Below, in pieces: positions 30,243-41,192 of a stretch of 64,000 bases of DNA; within the stretch, counting starts at the first letter, position 1, and every line of letters begins with the position of its first letter. Origin of the DNA: Phytophthora colocasiae (lineage: Eukaryota > Oomycota > Peronosporomycetes > Peronosporales > Peronosporaceae); assembly GCA_018806915.1 (NCBI GenBank), contig JAGKQI010000098.1:4085822-4149821 (forward strand), in the 5' to 3' direction. Under the pieces are notes generated by a model. It was not told the DNA's origin and made no database searches. It saw only the letters and a program-made list of their open reading frames with translations. The position numbers and the translations under genes were made by a program.

Positions 30243-32342
30243 ATGGAGGGCTATGATTGGGACAAGCTACGGAGAGAAGTCTGTGAAATTCGTGAGAACA
30301 CCGTGAATCCACGTTCACGAACGACATATCTGAACTCCTATAGTCGATTTATCGCGTGGGCTGCACTAAGCCAAGAAGCCCTACGTCTCTGCTGCGTTCA
30401 TCGAGAAGATCGGTGGTGTGCAGGACAAAACAGAACAGCAAGTTCGCGCTCGTGTGAAGAGAGAAGATCGCTCATGATCGCACTACACCACCATTGGATT
30501 TTGCGAACCTCCAGGCACAAGATTTCGTCATGTGGCTGGTGACATTGAAACGTAGAGACGGCGGTCCGCTCAGCTACTCAGCGTTCAACACACATAGGTC
30601 AGCATTGTTCAACCTCTACCGTGATTTTTGAATTTACCATGACTAAAACGCTGGAGTCGGAGCTGACTAACCACTTCAAAGGTCTAAAAACAAGCTGGCT
30701 AAAGACGTGGGAAACGGCATTGGTGACGTCAAGACAGGCAAAGACCCGCTGATGTTTGATTTATACACGCTTTCAGAAAAGATGCTTGCTCACCCGGCTT
30801 AAAAGAGATGACTTTCGCATACGTACATGGTGATCGCGTGGAATTTAATGTGCCGGTCGTCTCAATGCATTTGGTATCCGGCACTCTCATATGGAATGGC
30901 GCGGTGACGCTTTGCAGATTTACTTTGCCCATATGAAAAACGATCAAGGTGGTGATCGCCCCTCGTGATCCGCGTCACGTATATGCTAACCCTCTGCGAC
31001 CAGAAATTTGCCTATTTTAGCGTTGGGGATCTTTTGGTCATGCACAGATTTTGATGGGACAGACTTTACTATTTCCTGGTAACAACCAGTACGAGCGCTT
31101 TCTGCAAGTCACTGCAGCGGATTCTGTCACAGGAGGATTTCGTTACTAAGCTGCCGCCAAGGACTTAAAGCTACAGAGTTGGGCGGCACTCATTCCATGC
31201 GAAAAGGTGCAGCTACATTCTGCTCGTCCAGTTCGACGGCGTGTCCATCATCGACAGCGGTTCATTTTGCGAGCAGGGTGGTCACTGGGAGGTGTGCAGA
31301 ACACATATCTTCGTTACGAGGCAGCCGGGGATATGCACGTTGGACGCACGGTTGCTGGTCTGCCTACAGAGAGCGCTCAATTCTCTATATTAGCTCCACA
31401 CTTTGAGTATCACGAGAAATGTGAAAACAGGAGTTCAGTTGATGTTTCCTGGTATACCAGAAAGACTGGAATTCGTCGGAGTACTGCTTAGCTTCGCTCG
31501 TCTATCACTACTCTTATTCGAAGAAGACACTGCCACCTGAACACCACCATTTGAGTGTCCACTTTCCAAGACCCAGAACTTCAACTTCAACTGTTTGAAC
31601 GAGTTAAAACTGGAGATGGAAGTGGTAATTCTCGAATTCGTCCAACTGGAATACCCCTGCATGTGTCAGTATTGTGTGAGATGAAGTGGCTGTAAAGCAG
31701 AGCTTGGTAGAGGCGTTATCCAAAATTGAATCAACCAGGGTCGAAACTGTAAAGGATATTGTAGCGAACTGGAAGCTCGAGCAATTGGCGCTGGTACTGT
31801 TACGTATGATGGCCTCACGATGCTATCAGATCCCGTCTGCAAGAAACGGGAGTAAATGATCTGTGCCAGCGACTAACAAGTCCAGTACAGCAAACACCAG
31901 ATGTGACTACTGATATTCAAGACAACGAACGCATGCTGACTTTCTCATTTCTGGGGCGGACAATTCCGGCGCGTTCCTGCCGATTTTCAGGTACTGGACT
32001 GCTCCACACGCCAGGTGTGGATATCCTGTGGAGATGTGGCAATAAAGTCAAGCAATGGGCCTCGTTTCGTCTGCTTGACGGTCGCGATATGCCCGACAGA
32101 AAGCAGCAAAGGCGATTGAGTGACCTTCTGGTTTGTGATGAAGAAACTGGAGCGCGATGCAGCATCAAAGAATCTGCTCCAACGCAGTCAAAGTATCGAA
32201 GATGTCACTAATGTTTACCTAGCGTGCGCAGATAGTGCTGCTGCTGGAGTCCAGGACAGAGCGATCCCGTAAAAGACGTAGAGGGCAGCTCAGCTGGTCT
32301 ACCATTGCGAAGCTCCTTCGACAACCGAAGAAGAAGAAGTGA
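30243..32342 (+). pseudogene. Crypton tyrosine recombinase, unit 2 (frameshifted)
   Basis: Same gene as in unit 1, 2100 nt from ATG 30243 to TGA 32340-32342, with a different set of small indels. Box II is best preserved here (GGTHSMRKGAATFCSS, 31179-31230) and includes the H-x-x-R pair of tyrosine recombinases. The GCR1_C-like segment near 31975-32160 is split over two frames. The frameshifts differ from those in units 1 and 3. Confidence 0.8.
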
Positions 32343-32611
32343 AGCTTGTGAATACACCTTGTAAACAATCACACACTACATAAACTATGATATGTCATAG
32401 AGAATCCAGCTGTCCGACGAATGTCCGACGGATTCCGTCAAAGAATCATTCCCAAAATCTGTGGGACATTGTACCCATCGTGTTGGTTCGCGTCGGACAT
32501 TCTGTCTGGACATTTTCTGAAAAAAGCGATTTTCGTTTTCCTATCTGAATGTGAGGCTCACAACGCAAAAGTACGATTCTCCCTCAAACGTCGGACAAGT
32601 GTACAACTAGA

Positions 32612-34706
32612 ATGGAGGGCTATGATTGGGACAAGCTACGGAGAGAAGTCTGTGAAATTCGTGAGAACACCGTGAATCCACGTTCACGAACGACATATCT
32701 GAACTCCTATAGTCGATTTATCGCGTGGGCTGCACTAAGCAAGAAGCCCTACGTCTCTGCTGCGTTCATCGAGAAGATCGGTGGTGTGCAGGACAAAACA
32801 GAACAGCAAGTTCGCGCTCGTGTGAAGGAGAAGATCGCTCGCGATCGCACTACCACCATTGGATTTTGCGAACCTCCAGGCACAAGATTTCGTCATGTGG
32901 TTGGTGACATTGAAACGTAGAGACGGCGGTCCGCTCAGCTACTCAGCGTTCAAACACACATAGGGCAGCATTGTTCAACCTCTACCGTGATTTTGAATTT
33001 ACCATGACTAAAACGCTGGAGTCGGAGCTGACTAACCACTTCAAAGGTCTAAAAACAAGCTGGCTAAAGACGTGGGAAACGGCATTGGTGACGTCAAGAC
33101 AGGCAAAGACCCGCTGATGTTTGATTTATACATCGTTTTTCGTGAAAAGATGCTTGCTCACCCGGCAAAAGAGATGACTTTCTCGCATACGTACATGGTG
33201 ATCGCGTGGAATTTAATGTGCCGGTCGTCTAATGCATTTGGTATCCGGCACTCTCATATGGAATGGCGCGGTGACGCTTTGCAGATTTACTTTGCCCATA
33301 TGAAAAACGATCAAGGTGGTGATCGCCCTCGTGATCCGCGTCACGTATATGCTAACCCTCTGCGACCAGAAATTTGCCCCTATTTTAGCGTTGGGGATCT
33401 TTTGGTCATGCACAGATTTTGATGGGACAGACTTACTATTTCCTGGTAACAACCAGTACGAGCGCTTTCTGCAAGTCACTGCAGCGGATTCTGTCACAGA
33501 GGATTTCGTTGCTGTAAGCCGCCAAGGACTTAAAGTTACAGTGAGTTAGGCACTCATTCCATGCGAAAAGGTGCAAGCTACATTCTGTACTCGTCCGGTT
33601 CGACGGCGTGTCCATCATCGACAGCGGTTCATTTGCGAGCAGGGTGGTCACTGGGAGGTGTGCAGAACACATATCTTCGTTACGAGGCAGCCGGGGATAT
33701 GCACGTTGGACGCACGGTTGCTGGTCTGCCTACAGAGAGCGCTCAACTCTCTCTATATTAGCTCCACACTTTGAGTATCACGAGAAATGTGTGAAAACAG
33801 GAGTTCAGTTGATGTTTCCTGGTATACCAGAAGACTGGAATTCGTCGCAGAGTACTGCTTAGCTTCGCTCGTCTATCACTACTCCTTATCTGAAGAAGAC
33901 ACTGCCACCTGAACACCAATTATTTGAGTGTCCACTTTTCCAAGACCCAGAACTTCAACTTCACTTGTTTGAACGAGTTAAAACTGGAGATGGAAGTGGT
34001 AATTCTCGAATTCGTCCAACTGGAATACCCCCGCATGTGTCAGTATTGTGTGAGATGAAGTGGCTAAAGCAGAGCTTGGTAGAGGCGTTATCCAAAATTG
34101 AATCAACCAGGTCGAAACTGTAAAGGATATTGTAGGCGAACTGGAAGCTCGAGCAATTGGCGCTGGTACTGTTACGTATGATGGCCTCAATGATGCTATC
34201 AGATCCTGTCTGCAAGAAACGGGAGTAAATGATCTTGTACAGCGACTAACAAGTCCAGTACAGCAAACACCAGATGTGACTACTGATATTCAAGACAACG
34301 AACGCATGCTGACTCATTTCTGGGCGGACAATTCCGGCGCGTTCTGCCGATTTTCAGGTACTCGGACTGCTCCACACGCCAGGTGTGGATACTGTGGAGA
34401 TGTGGCAATAAAGTCAAGCAATGGCCTCCGTTTCGTCTGCTTGACGGTCGCGATATGCCCGACAGAAAGCAGCAAAGGCGATTGAGTGACCTTCGGTTTG
34501 TGATGAAGAAACTGGAGCGCGATGCAGCATCAAAGAATCTGCTCCAACGCAGTCAAAGTATCGAAGATGTCACTAATGTTTACCTAGCGTGCGCAGATAG
34601 TGTTGCTGTTGAGTCCAGGACAGAGCGATCCCGTAAAAGACGTAGAGGGCAGCTCAGCTGGTCTACCATTGCGAAGCTCCTTCGACAACCGAAGAAGAAG
34701 AAGTGA
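32612..34706 (+). pseudogene. Crypton tyrosine recombinase, unit 3 (least broken)
   Basis: 2095 nt from ATG 32612 to TGA 34704-34706. Long correct stretches survive. The N-terminal domain is 32612-32920. The catalytic core with NLMCRSSNAFGIRHSHMEW, YFAHMKNDQGGDRPRDPRH and YANPLRPEICP is 33072-33422. The C-terminal DNA-binding domain, with LWRCGNKVKQWPPFRLLDGR and a final QPKKKK, is 34383-34706. Remaining breaks lie near 32910-33070, 33420-33610 and 34070-34380. A single corrected base at each break would merge them into ~697 residues, so sequence error rather than decay is possible. Confidence 0.82.
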
Positions 34707-34879
34707 AGCTTGTGAATACACCTTGTAAACAATCACACACTCACATAAACTATGATATGTCATAGAGAATCCAGCTGTCCGACGAATGTCCGACGGATTC
34801 CGTCAAAGAATCATTCATTCCTGAACCCGCCCCCACCCCCTCCCTCCCTCCGTGGTAGAACTGCTTAGTGTAGAGCGAA

Positions 34880-35935
34880 ATGGCAGGCAAGCAGAGTCCC
34901 ATGCGCATGTTTATCATGCTGCCCATGATCTTCCTCATGGGTAAGATCGACTTTGAGAGCGAGACGACGTTGATGGCGGCGCGTACGGCCTTCCTGGTGT
35001 GTCAAGTCACAGCTCTCCTGGTAGGGCTCTACCTTAAACAGCTCATCGAACGCAAGCACGACACGCGCAAGATCTTCGTGCCTGGAGTGAAGTCGCCCTT
35101 TGACCAGTCACCAAACTACGCGGAGCTCACGGAAACGACATACGAGACGCACGAGCTGGCCAAAGCCAATGAGTTTATCAAGCAGACGCTCATTGGCGCT
35201 GGCATCTCGTCGTTCATCCACTTCAAGATGGGCGTGAACCACGTGGTGATGATCCAGAGCATCATGATGCCCATGAACCTGTGGGACAACCCGTTGGTGC
35301 AGGCCTACATCTTAGGTCGTCGTAACGGCCGCATCTGGAACGAGCGACTTGAGGGCGAATCAGCTGAAGACGCTGCAGCTGCTGCTGGTGATTCTACTGC
35401 GACGTCTGCAGCTTCTACCTCGTCCACTTCTGCAGCTAAGGAGAAGAAGAACTTGACGCCGGAGGAAGCCATTGCCAATGCGCTGGCTGCTGGAGCTGAT
35501 GCCGACTTTGACGCTCTTTGGACTGCGGTCAAGAACAAGGTGAACGCCAAGACGGACGAGGACCAGTGGACGGCTCTCATGGTGGCTTGTGGCTCCCCTG
35601 TGGACACGGATGACTTTATCAAGAAGGTGGTGAAGGCTGGAGCGGATGTGGTCGCGGTGGATGGAGATGGGTGGACGGCTCTGCACTGGAGCGCCTTCCA
35701 CGGCCGACCGGAGGCTGCTGAGGCTCTGCTATCGAGCATTTCGGCTGCTAAGCGTGAGAAGCTGCTGGCTGTTAAGGCTTCTGATGGACGGACGGCTGCG
35801 GAAGTGGCGAAGGGCGAGGAGAACGGTGACGTCGTGGAGATCCTGGCCAGCTTTTCCAAGAACGGAGCTAGGGAGGAAGAGTCGACGTTGCGTCAGCGTA
35901 AAACCGGCACGTCGTCGGTGGAAGACGTGGACTAG
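34880..35935 (+). CDS. PHO88/SND3-like ER membrane protein fused to ankyrin repeats
   Basis: 351 residues, ATG 34880, no intron. Residues ~1-155 match the Pho88/SND3 family in layout: hydrophobic N-terminus (MFIMLPMIFLMGKID), a second membrane segment (FLVCQVTALLVGLYL), the polar FVPGVKSPFDQ-type region, and a third hydrophobic stretch (MGVNHVVMIQSIMMPMNLW). Family members are ER membrane proteins of the SRP-independent targeting route, first described for phosphate transport. An alanine/serine linker then leads to at least two ankyrin-like repeats at ~205-335 (DQWTALMVACGSPVDTDD and DGWTALHWSAFHGRPEAAEA). Yeast Pho88 is only ~190 residues and lacks such repeats. The repeats may bind client proteins or ribosome-associated factors on the cytosolic side (inference). 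The Crypton array ends 64 bp before the ATG. Confidence 0.82.
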   Translation: MAGKQSPMRMFIMLPMIFLMGKIDFESETTLMAARTAFLVCQVTALLVGLYLKQLIERKHDTRKIFVPGVKSPFDQSPNYAELTETTYETHELAKANEFIKQTLIGAGISSFIHFKMGVNHVVMIQSIMMPMNLWDNPLVQAYILGRRNGRIWNERLEGESAEDAAAAAGDSTATSAASTSSTSAAKEKKNLTPEEAIANALAAGADADFDALWTAVKNKVNAKTDEDQWTALMVACGSPVDTDDFIKKVVKAGADVVAVDGDGWTALHWSAFHGRPEAAEALLSSISAAKREKLLAVKASDGRTAAEVAKGEENGDVVEILASFSKNGAREEESTLRQRKTGTSSVEDVD

Positions 35936-36258
35936 ACGGATTCGACTCGATTCGAGAGTGCTGTAGCGCAGTCGTTCTGGATGCGCTCTCATTAGTAGAC
36001 GAAGGACGGAGTAGAAAGGGGAACTTCGCCCTCACCAATACATATCGAAAAGCTTGTTGAATTCAGGTGCAGTGAGCACTGCACCGTTCCCAGTACGTAC
36101 GTGGTTGACTCGTGCATTGAACTAACAATTGCTCTTAGTGCTGTAGTTTCATCCCGTCGGTTGCACAGCAGTTGAGGAGCTGACACCATTGACGAGGGTG
36201 AGAAGAGTAAAAAGACGGCAGTTGGCGCCTCAGAAACGACTTGGCCAAGTCACGTCCA
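35936..36258. other. Intergenic region
   Basis: 323 bp between the PHO88-ankyrin gene and the coiled-coil gene; no gene, RNA or repeat recognised. Confidence 0.5.
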
Positions 36259-39200
36259 ATGTCTGAGGCAGCGCGTGATCTGACGGTCGATGCTTCTCCA
36301 GTCTCTGGAGCACAGGCAATGGCTGAGTCACTACCACCTCCGGAGTTGATGCTCAGATTGGACGATTTATCACAGGGCGGAACTCAAATTGCAAGCAACG
36401 AGGAGCACAAGAGCAACGAAGAAGACTCACCACTTCAACAAGGTCCTGGGCGACAAGTTGATCGAGACACGAAGCGATTAGAGAGTCAATTACAGCGCAA
36501 CTTGAAGCAACAACAGACGCACTACGCTCGACAGCGGAAACTGTTCGAGAATTTACGAGCAGAGTCTTTTCCTTCTTCCAACAGCAGTCATTCACCACAG
36601 TCAAGTGAAGATCAAGTCCCAGTCGTTCGACAACTGGCCAGCTCTCCGAGGAAACTGGTAAATGCTGCTAAGACCAAGTTTCGACTACAGAAGGAGAGGA
36701 TTGGTACTTTGTCACGTCAAAGGACTCAATTCAGTCGTGACAACGTTGGAAATTCTCCCTTGTCCTCGCCCGGCGACGACGACGATGACAGTCACGCTCA
36801 ACTGATGCTGCATCGTATCAAGGAGAAAGCTCGAGCTGAATTCTACCGCCAGCATTCATCTACTGAAGAATCGTCAACTGATGTTGGTGCTACAGCCCAT
36901 TCTAAAGTTCCAACGAGTTTTTTCGAGGAGATGCAGCAGCAAGAAGCATCCAACGACGCGTTACGTCGCCAATTGGAGCTCCTTCGTCGCCTTCAGCTCG
37001 AAAACAACCGCTTTCGACACGAAACAAGGTCGCTACGTGATCAGAACGAAGCCCTTAAGGAACGTGACGAGATTCGGGAGCGTGAAGTGAAGCGGTTGCG
37101 TGAAGACGTGACCGAGTTGGAAGCAAAGATTCAACGCGACCATGGACGCCTTGCAACGGCAGCTCACACTCAGCAAAAGATGAAGATGTACCAAAAGAGG
37201 CTAACATCAGCCCAAACAGAAATACGTGACCTCCAGACCGCGCTAAAGGAAGCAAACGACCGGGCTCAAGCCGCTCAGGACGCAAGAGATCAGCTGCAAT
37301 CCGAGTCCCAACTGGAGATTTCCGATCTCGTGTTGGAAGTGAAGCGCTGGAAACGAAACACCAAACAACTTCGGCAACAAGAGACCCGCAGTGGGGAGGA
37401 AATTGCGATCTGTAAGAAGACGATCGCATCTTTAGAAGAGGAGAGTGCCGAGCGAAGAGCGAAACTCAAGGACGCGAAGCGAGAAATCGCGGAGATGGCC
37501 ACAATAATCGATGAGAAGACAGCACAATGCGAGTCTGTGGAGACTTCGGCTGCGGAATGTGTGAAGCGGATGGAGGAAGGCTTAGAGGCGCTGCAGAAGA
37601 CCCACAGTCACGAACGGGAGAAGCGCAAGAAGGTGGAGAATGTACGCAGTAATATGCAAATGCAAATGGAACGGATGCAAGCTGAAAACGCCTTACTTCT
37701 GGACAAGCAACGGGAACTTGAACAGCAGTTGATTCGGTTCCAGGAGCACTGGAAAGATCGGAAAGTAGCGTACCAGGACCAGCTCCAAAGATTCGCAGCT
37801 CAACTAGAGGAGCACGTGACCAAGCACAAGAGCGACGCAGCTACAATTGGAAGATTGAGGGACGAATACGAAGCTCTTGAGAACCGTTTGGGGGTAACAG
37901 AGGCTGCTGCAATGGAATTGAAGACGGCAGTCGTCGAAGAAGCGCGCGCTGCTCAGAAGCAGGTCGAAACTTTACGAAAATACGTTGAGAAAGCTCTTCA
38001 CGATGGCGATGATTCAACCTTGGAAACTCCGTTGGATTCAGGGCGATCACGTCGTGAGGAGGCTTGGCAAGAGGTTCCAGAACTTCAAGTTGTTCAAGCG
38101 GCAGTATCTGCCTTGCGAAACGAGATAGCGAACATCGTGCACGAGTTCCAGAGAGCTCGACACCTCGTTCGCCAGCAAGGAAACAAACTCACGCTTGCTG
38201 TGGAGCGTGTGGGTGAGTTGGAGCATTTACGTGAAGAAGATGGTGCAAAGATGAAAGAGTTACGGGATCAACGTAAGCTGGTAGAACAGGCCCGTGATAT
38301 TGTGGCTAAGGAGAAGATCGAGGTGCTTAAGTGGAGTGAGCAACAGTGCGAGAAGAATGCGGCACTGGAAGCGGAAATTAAGAAATGTGGACAATTAGTC
38401 CTTCGCTTACGGAAGTACGTCCACAACGCTTTGAAAACAGACGAGGCCTTGGACTTCGAGTCGGCCACTACAGAGTCATTTGGACGGTCCTTCTCAAGTC
38501 TCGAAAAGGAAATTGACACGCTAGTTTTAATGCGAGATCAGTGGCGAAAACAGAGTGAAACGTTATCTCAAGAGGTGAAGGAAGCGCAGGCGAGCGTACG
38601 GTCTGTGGAGCAGGAGATGACTGCTAAGGCTGTTGAGTTTAAGGAGACGATGGAAGAGGTGGAACGTGTTCACAGTGAGAATGTTGAAGAGCAAAAACGT
38701 CACTTTGACCAGTGTGTTGCTGATGTGGACAATGAACGAGCAGCGCTGGAGGAGAAACTTAAGGAAACGTCAACGAAAATTACTGAGGAGCAGGAAAACA
38801 ATGCGAGGTTACAGCAGCAAGTGGACGGCTTCGAGGAAGACCTTCCTGTCTTCGCAACGATTTTGCATCTTTTCGTCCTCGTAGTACAGCCGCTTCTCCT
38901 CCAAGTCAGTGATTTACTTGCCCAAAAGCGGTATCTCGTACGGGAAAACGCCGAATTTTCTCATTCCCAGGAGCAGATTGAGTGTATTGGTCGCGTGTTG
39001 AAAGAGATGATCCCTAGTCCAGCCCCCAGCCAGGAGAAAACGAAAGAACGACAGCGCCGACGAGTTTTCCGACGTGTTGTGATTGCAGTTTTTGCCATGA
39101 ATCGCTTCCGAAAATTCACCAATTCTTCCGCAGACATTGACGAACCAAGTGCAAGTTTCTATGGACTTTCAACACCACTCAAAGCTATGAAAGCAAGGAA

Positions 39201-40932
39201 AAGGACGTGCGCGACGTCCTCTCAGCCTACAGTTATCAAGGTGCTTCCTCCGCATCAAACTCTGTCTAAACTCTCGCTTCGACCTCTGCTGGAGCGGCTC
39301 AAGAATATGGAGATCACAGAGAAAGTGGCAGAAGTACTGGAGTCGAACTCCCCTCGGTCGTCGTCTTGCCTTGGCAACTTGGTTCTGAAGGTGGTGATGG
39401 CGGTCAATCCAGCGTCCAAGAAGCTTCTAAGTGCCAACACTAACGGGGTTTTCCACTGCGAAGCTTTGCTTGAACGCAGACGCTCAAGCAGGAAAAGACC
39501 TGATGATAATGACGATATGACGGAGTATGAGAGTACTGTGGTGTGTGAGGATGACATGCCGACTGTGACGTTGATTCGAAAACGTATTCTAGCACTTGGC
39601 AAGCGAGTGGAGGACTTACACTACCAGAGGAATGCATTGCAGAAGGAGAACTACGAGTTCCAGTTCCAGCTGGACGAACAAGCCAACAGCTTGAAAGAAG
39701 TGGAAGTCCTACTGAAGAAGACCGAGGATCTCCAAAAGGAGTTGGCTGCTGCACGCAGTCAAAGCGATCATGAGCTGCAAAATGTTCAGCAGGAGAAGCA
39801 AGCGAAGGATCAAGAAGTTCAGTCGAAAGAAGAAGCATTGGTCGAGGCAAACTCGACAATTGAAACACTGCAAGCTGAGGTTTCAGAGTTTGAAAGACGA
39901 ATCGAGACGTTAGAGGCTGACAAAACGTCGTTGCGGCGGGAGCTTGATCTGTTGAAGAGTAGCTCAGTTGAAGAGGAAGTAAAAGCTGACAAATCGAAAG
40001 CAGCAGCGCGTCGACAAGAAGAGGAAGTGCGGAGTCTCAAACAGGCAGTTAAGAAAGCGCACGACCTCTACCAGAAAGTGACTTGGCAGTTGGAGCAAGA
40101 GGTTCAGGAGAAATCGACGCTGCAAACAATGGTAAATCACCTGCGACAGCATCAAGAGAAGGTGGAGAGAGAACTTCGAGAGGAAAAGTTGCGAGAACTT
40201 GAAAAAAGTTTCGATGAGGACGACGACAGTGACGAGGATGTGAAGGAATCGTACGCCAAGGCTCGGAAGCTACGCAAGTCGTATGAAGCGAAGGCGCGTG
40301 CCTTGAAATCTTTGAGTCCGACAGTGAAATCGACACGGAATGCCTCATTTGCATCGGAGAACACTGTTAAAAGTCGACACACCCGTGATCTTTCCCCTTC
40401 TCGACGACACCAGTGCGAGAACAGCGGTATCCCTGACGTCTCGGATGAAAGTGAAAATGGGAGTCCGACGTCCGCATCAGTGTCGCCCTTATCGCTGCGT
40501 GTGAATCCCAATAAATCTCGTTATTCCGAGGAGGTGGACAAGTTTCTGAACGAATGGCAGCAACTTGGTGTTTCAGGAGTGTTAAGTGACCCTATACCAC
40601 TTGGAAGAGAAGGTCATGTACGATTTCAAGGTGAGGAAAGTGAAATGGGGAAGTATTCTCCAGCCAAATCCCCAGAGAGTGTACCAAAGAGTAGACGGCG
40701 AGTGGAGATTGATAAAGTCAATGCTGCTGTCCACGACTACATGGATCGAATTGATGATAAACTCAGCAAGATGTACGGGATTCCGCCATCGTCTGCAATT
40801 CAACGGACTTCGAGCCGAAATGTATCTAAGTCTCTGGAAACCCGACGGGATAGTGGAGACAATTGGGATATGAAAGCAAATGAAGTTCGTGCCCAACACT
40901 ATCACTCAGATGTGGGTCCTCCTTATGACTGA
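36259..40932 (+). CDS. Large coiled-coil protein, 1557 residues
   Basis: First ATG 36259 (MSEAARDLTVDASP); no intron. Most of the protein is heptad-rich, with long stretches high in E, K, Q, R and L (for example LRRLQLENNRFRHETRSLR and LQKELAAARSQSDHELQNVQ). The coil is broken near residues 880-930 by a hydrophobic segment (FATILHLFVLVVQPLLLQVS). A basic patch that could be an IQ-like helix (RRRVFRRVVIAVFAMNRF) follows. The last ~270 residues are serine-rich and disordered-looking. This is the architecture of centrosomal, ciliary or golgin-type scaffolds, but I recognise no specific family and assign no function. Confidence 0.85.
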   Translation: MSEAARDLTVDASPVSGAQAMAESLPPPELMLRLDDLSQGGTQIASNEEHKSNEEDSPLQQGPGRQVDRDTKRLESQLQRNLKQQQTHYARQRKLFENLRAESFPSSNSSHSPQSSEDQVPVVRQLASSPRKLVNAAKTKFRLQKERIGTLSRQRTQFSRDNVGNSPLSSPGDDDDDSHAQLMLHRIKEKARAEFYRQHSSTEESSTDVGATAHSKVPTSFFEEMQQQEASNDALRRQLELLRRLQLENNRFRHETRSLRDQNEALKERDEIREREVKRLREDVTELEAKIQRDHGRLATAAHTQQKMKMYQKRLTSAQTEIRDLQTALKEANDRAQAAQDARDQLQSESQLEISDLVLEVKRWKRNTKQLRQQETRSGEEIAICKKTIASLEEESAERRAKLKDAKREIAEMATIIDEKTAQCESVETSAAECVKRMEEGLEALQKTHSHEREKRKKVENVRSNMQMQMERMQAENALLLDKQRELEQQLIRFQEHWKDRKVAYQDQLQRFAAQLEEHVTKHKSDAATIGRLRDEYEALENRLGVTEAAAMELKTAVVEEARAAQKQVETLRKYVEKALHDGDDSTLETPLDSGRSRREEAWQEVPELQVVQAAVSALRNEIANIVHEFQRARHLVRQQGNKLTLAVERVGELEHLREEDGAKMKELRDQRKLVEQARDIVAKEKIEVLKWSEQQCEKNAALEAEIKKCGQLVLRLRKYVHNALKTDEALDFESATTESFGRSFSSLEKEIDTLVLMRDQWRKQSETLSQEVKEAQASVRSVEQEMTAKAVEFKETMEEVERVHSENVEEQKRHFDQCVADVDNERAALEEKLKETSTKITEEQENNARLQQQVDGFEEDLPVFATILHLFVLVVQPLLLQVSDLLAQKRYLVRENAEFSHSQEQIECIGRVLKEMIPSPAPSQEKTKERQRRRVFRRVVIAVFAMNRFRKFTNSSADIDEPSASFYGLSTPLKAMKARKRTCATSSQPTVIKVLPPHQTLSKLSLRPLLERLKNMEITEKVAEVLESNSPRSSSCLGNLVLKVVMAVNPASKKLLSANTNGVFHCEALLERRRSSRKRPDDNDDMTEYESTVVCEDDMPTVTLIRKRILALGKRVEDLHYQRNALQKENYEFQFQLDEQANSLKEVEVLLKKTEDLQKELAAARSQSDHELQNVQQEKQAKDQEVQSKEEALVEANSTIETLQAEVSEFERRIETLEADKTSLRRELDLLKSSSVEEEVKADKSKAAARRQEEEVRSLKQAVKKAHDLYQKVTWQLEQEVQEKSTLQTMVNHLRQHQEKVERELREEKLRELEKSFDEDDDSDEDVKESYAKARKLRKSYEAKARALKSLSPTVKSTRNASFASENTVKSRHTRDLSPSRRHQCENSGIPDVSDESENGSPTSASVSPLSLRVNPNKSRYSEEVDKFLNEWQQLGVSGVLSDPIPLGREGHVRFQGEESEMGKYSPAKSPESVPKSRRRVEIDKVNAAVHDYMDRIDDKLSKMYGIPPSSAIQRTSSRNVSKSLETRRDSGDNWDMKANEVRAQHYHSDVGPPYD

Positions 40933-41192
40933 AGTGACAATTTCTTGTTAGAGAAGATAACGAAGAAGAAGAATCTTTTTATGAAATGGCTACAGCAGAG
41001 ATGGCTACAGGAATGATCGCTTGTTGTTGAAGTAAAGTTGAAGCCGTAATGGCTACAGCGGAATGGATTGTAAAAACATGTGGGTTGCAAGCTCTCATCA
41101 ATAATTATAAGGCAGAACAGTCCTAGTGCGGTGGGGTTCAAGACACTCTGGCCACCCTGCTCTTCCCTCTCCTCTCCCAGGACCAAGTAGAA

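Larger units (their letters stand above)
27721..34815 (+). mobile_element. Head-to-tail array of three Crypton-type elements
   Basis: Three near-identical units, 27721-30084, 30085-32450 and 32451-34815 (2364, 2366, 2365 bp), follow one another with no extra bases between. Each unit starts CCCAAAATCTGTGGGACATT and ends CCGTCAAAGAATCATT. A CATTC-type pentamer marks the left border (27716-27720), both junctions and the right border. Each unit encodes a tyrosine recombinase fused to a GCR1_C-like DNA-binding domain, the signature of Cryptons. Sub-terminal GTCGGACA motifs lie twice at the 5' side and, inverted, twice at the 3' side. Cryptons are thought to move as circles via site-specific recombination, which can produce such tandem multimers. 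Confidence 0.87.

Noticed and set aside
27721..34815. Regular repeats considered as a CRISPR-like or satellite array
   Set aside because: The unit is 2.36 kb and codes for a tyrosine recombinase; the host is a eukaryote.
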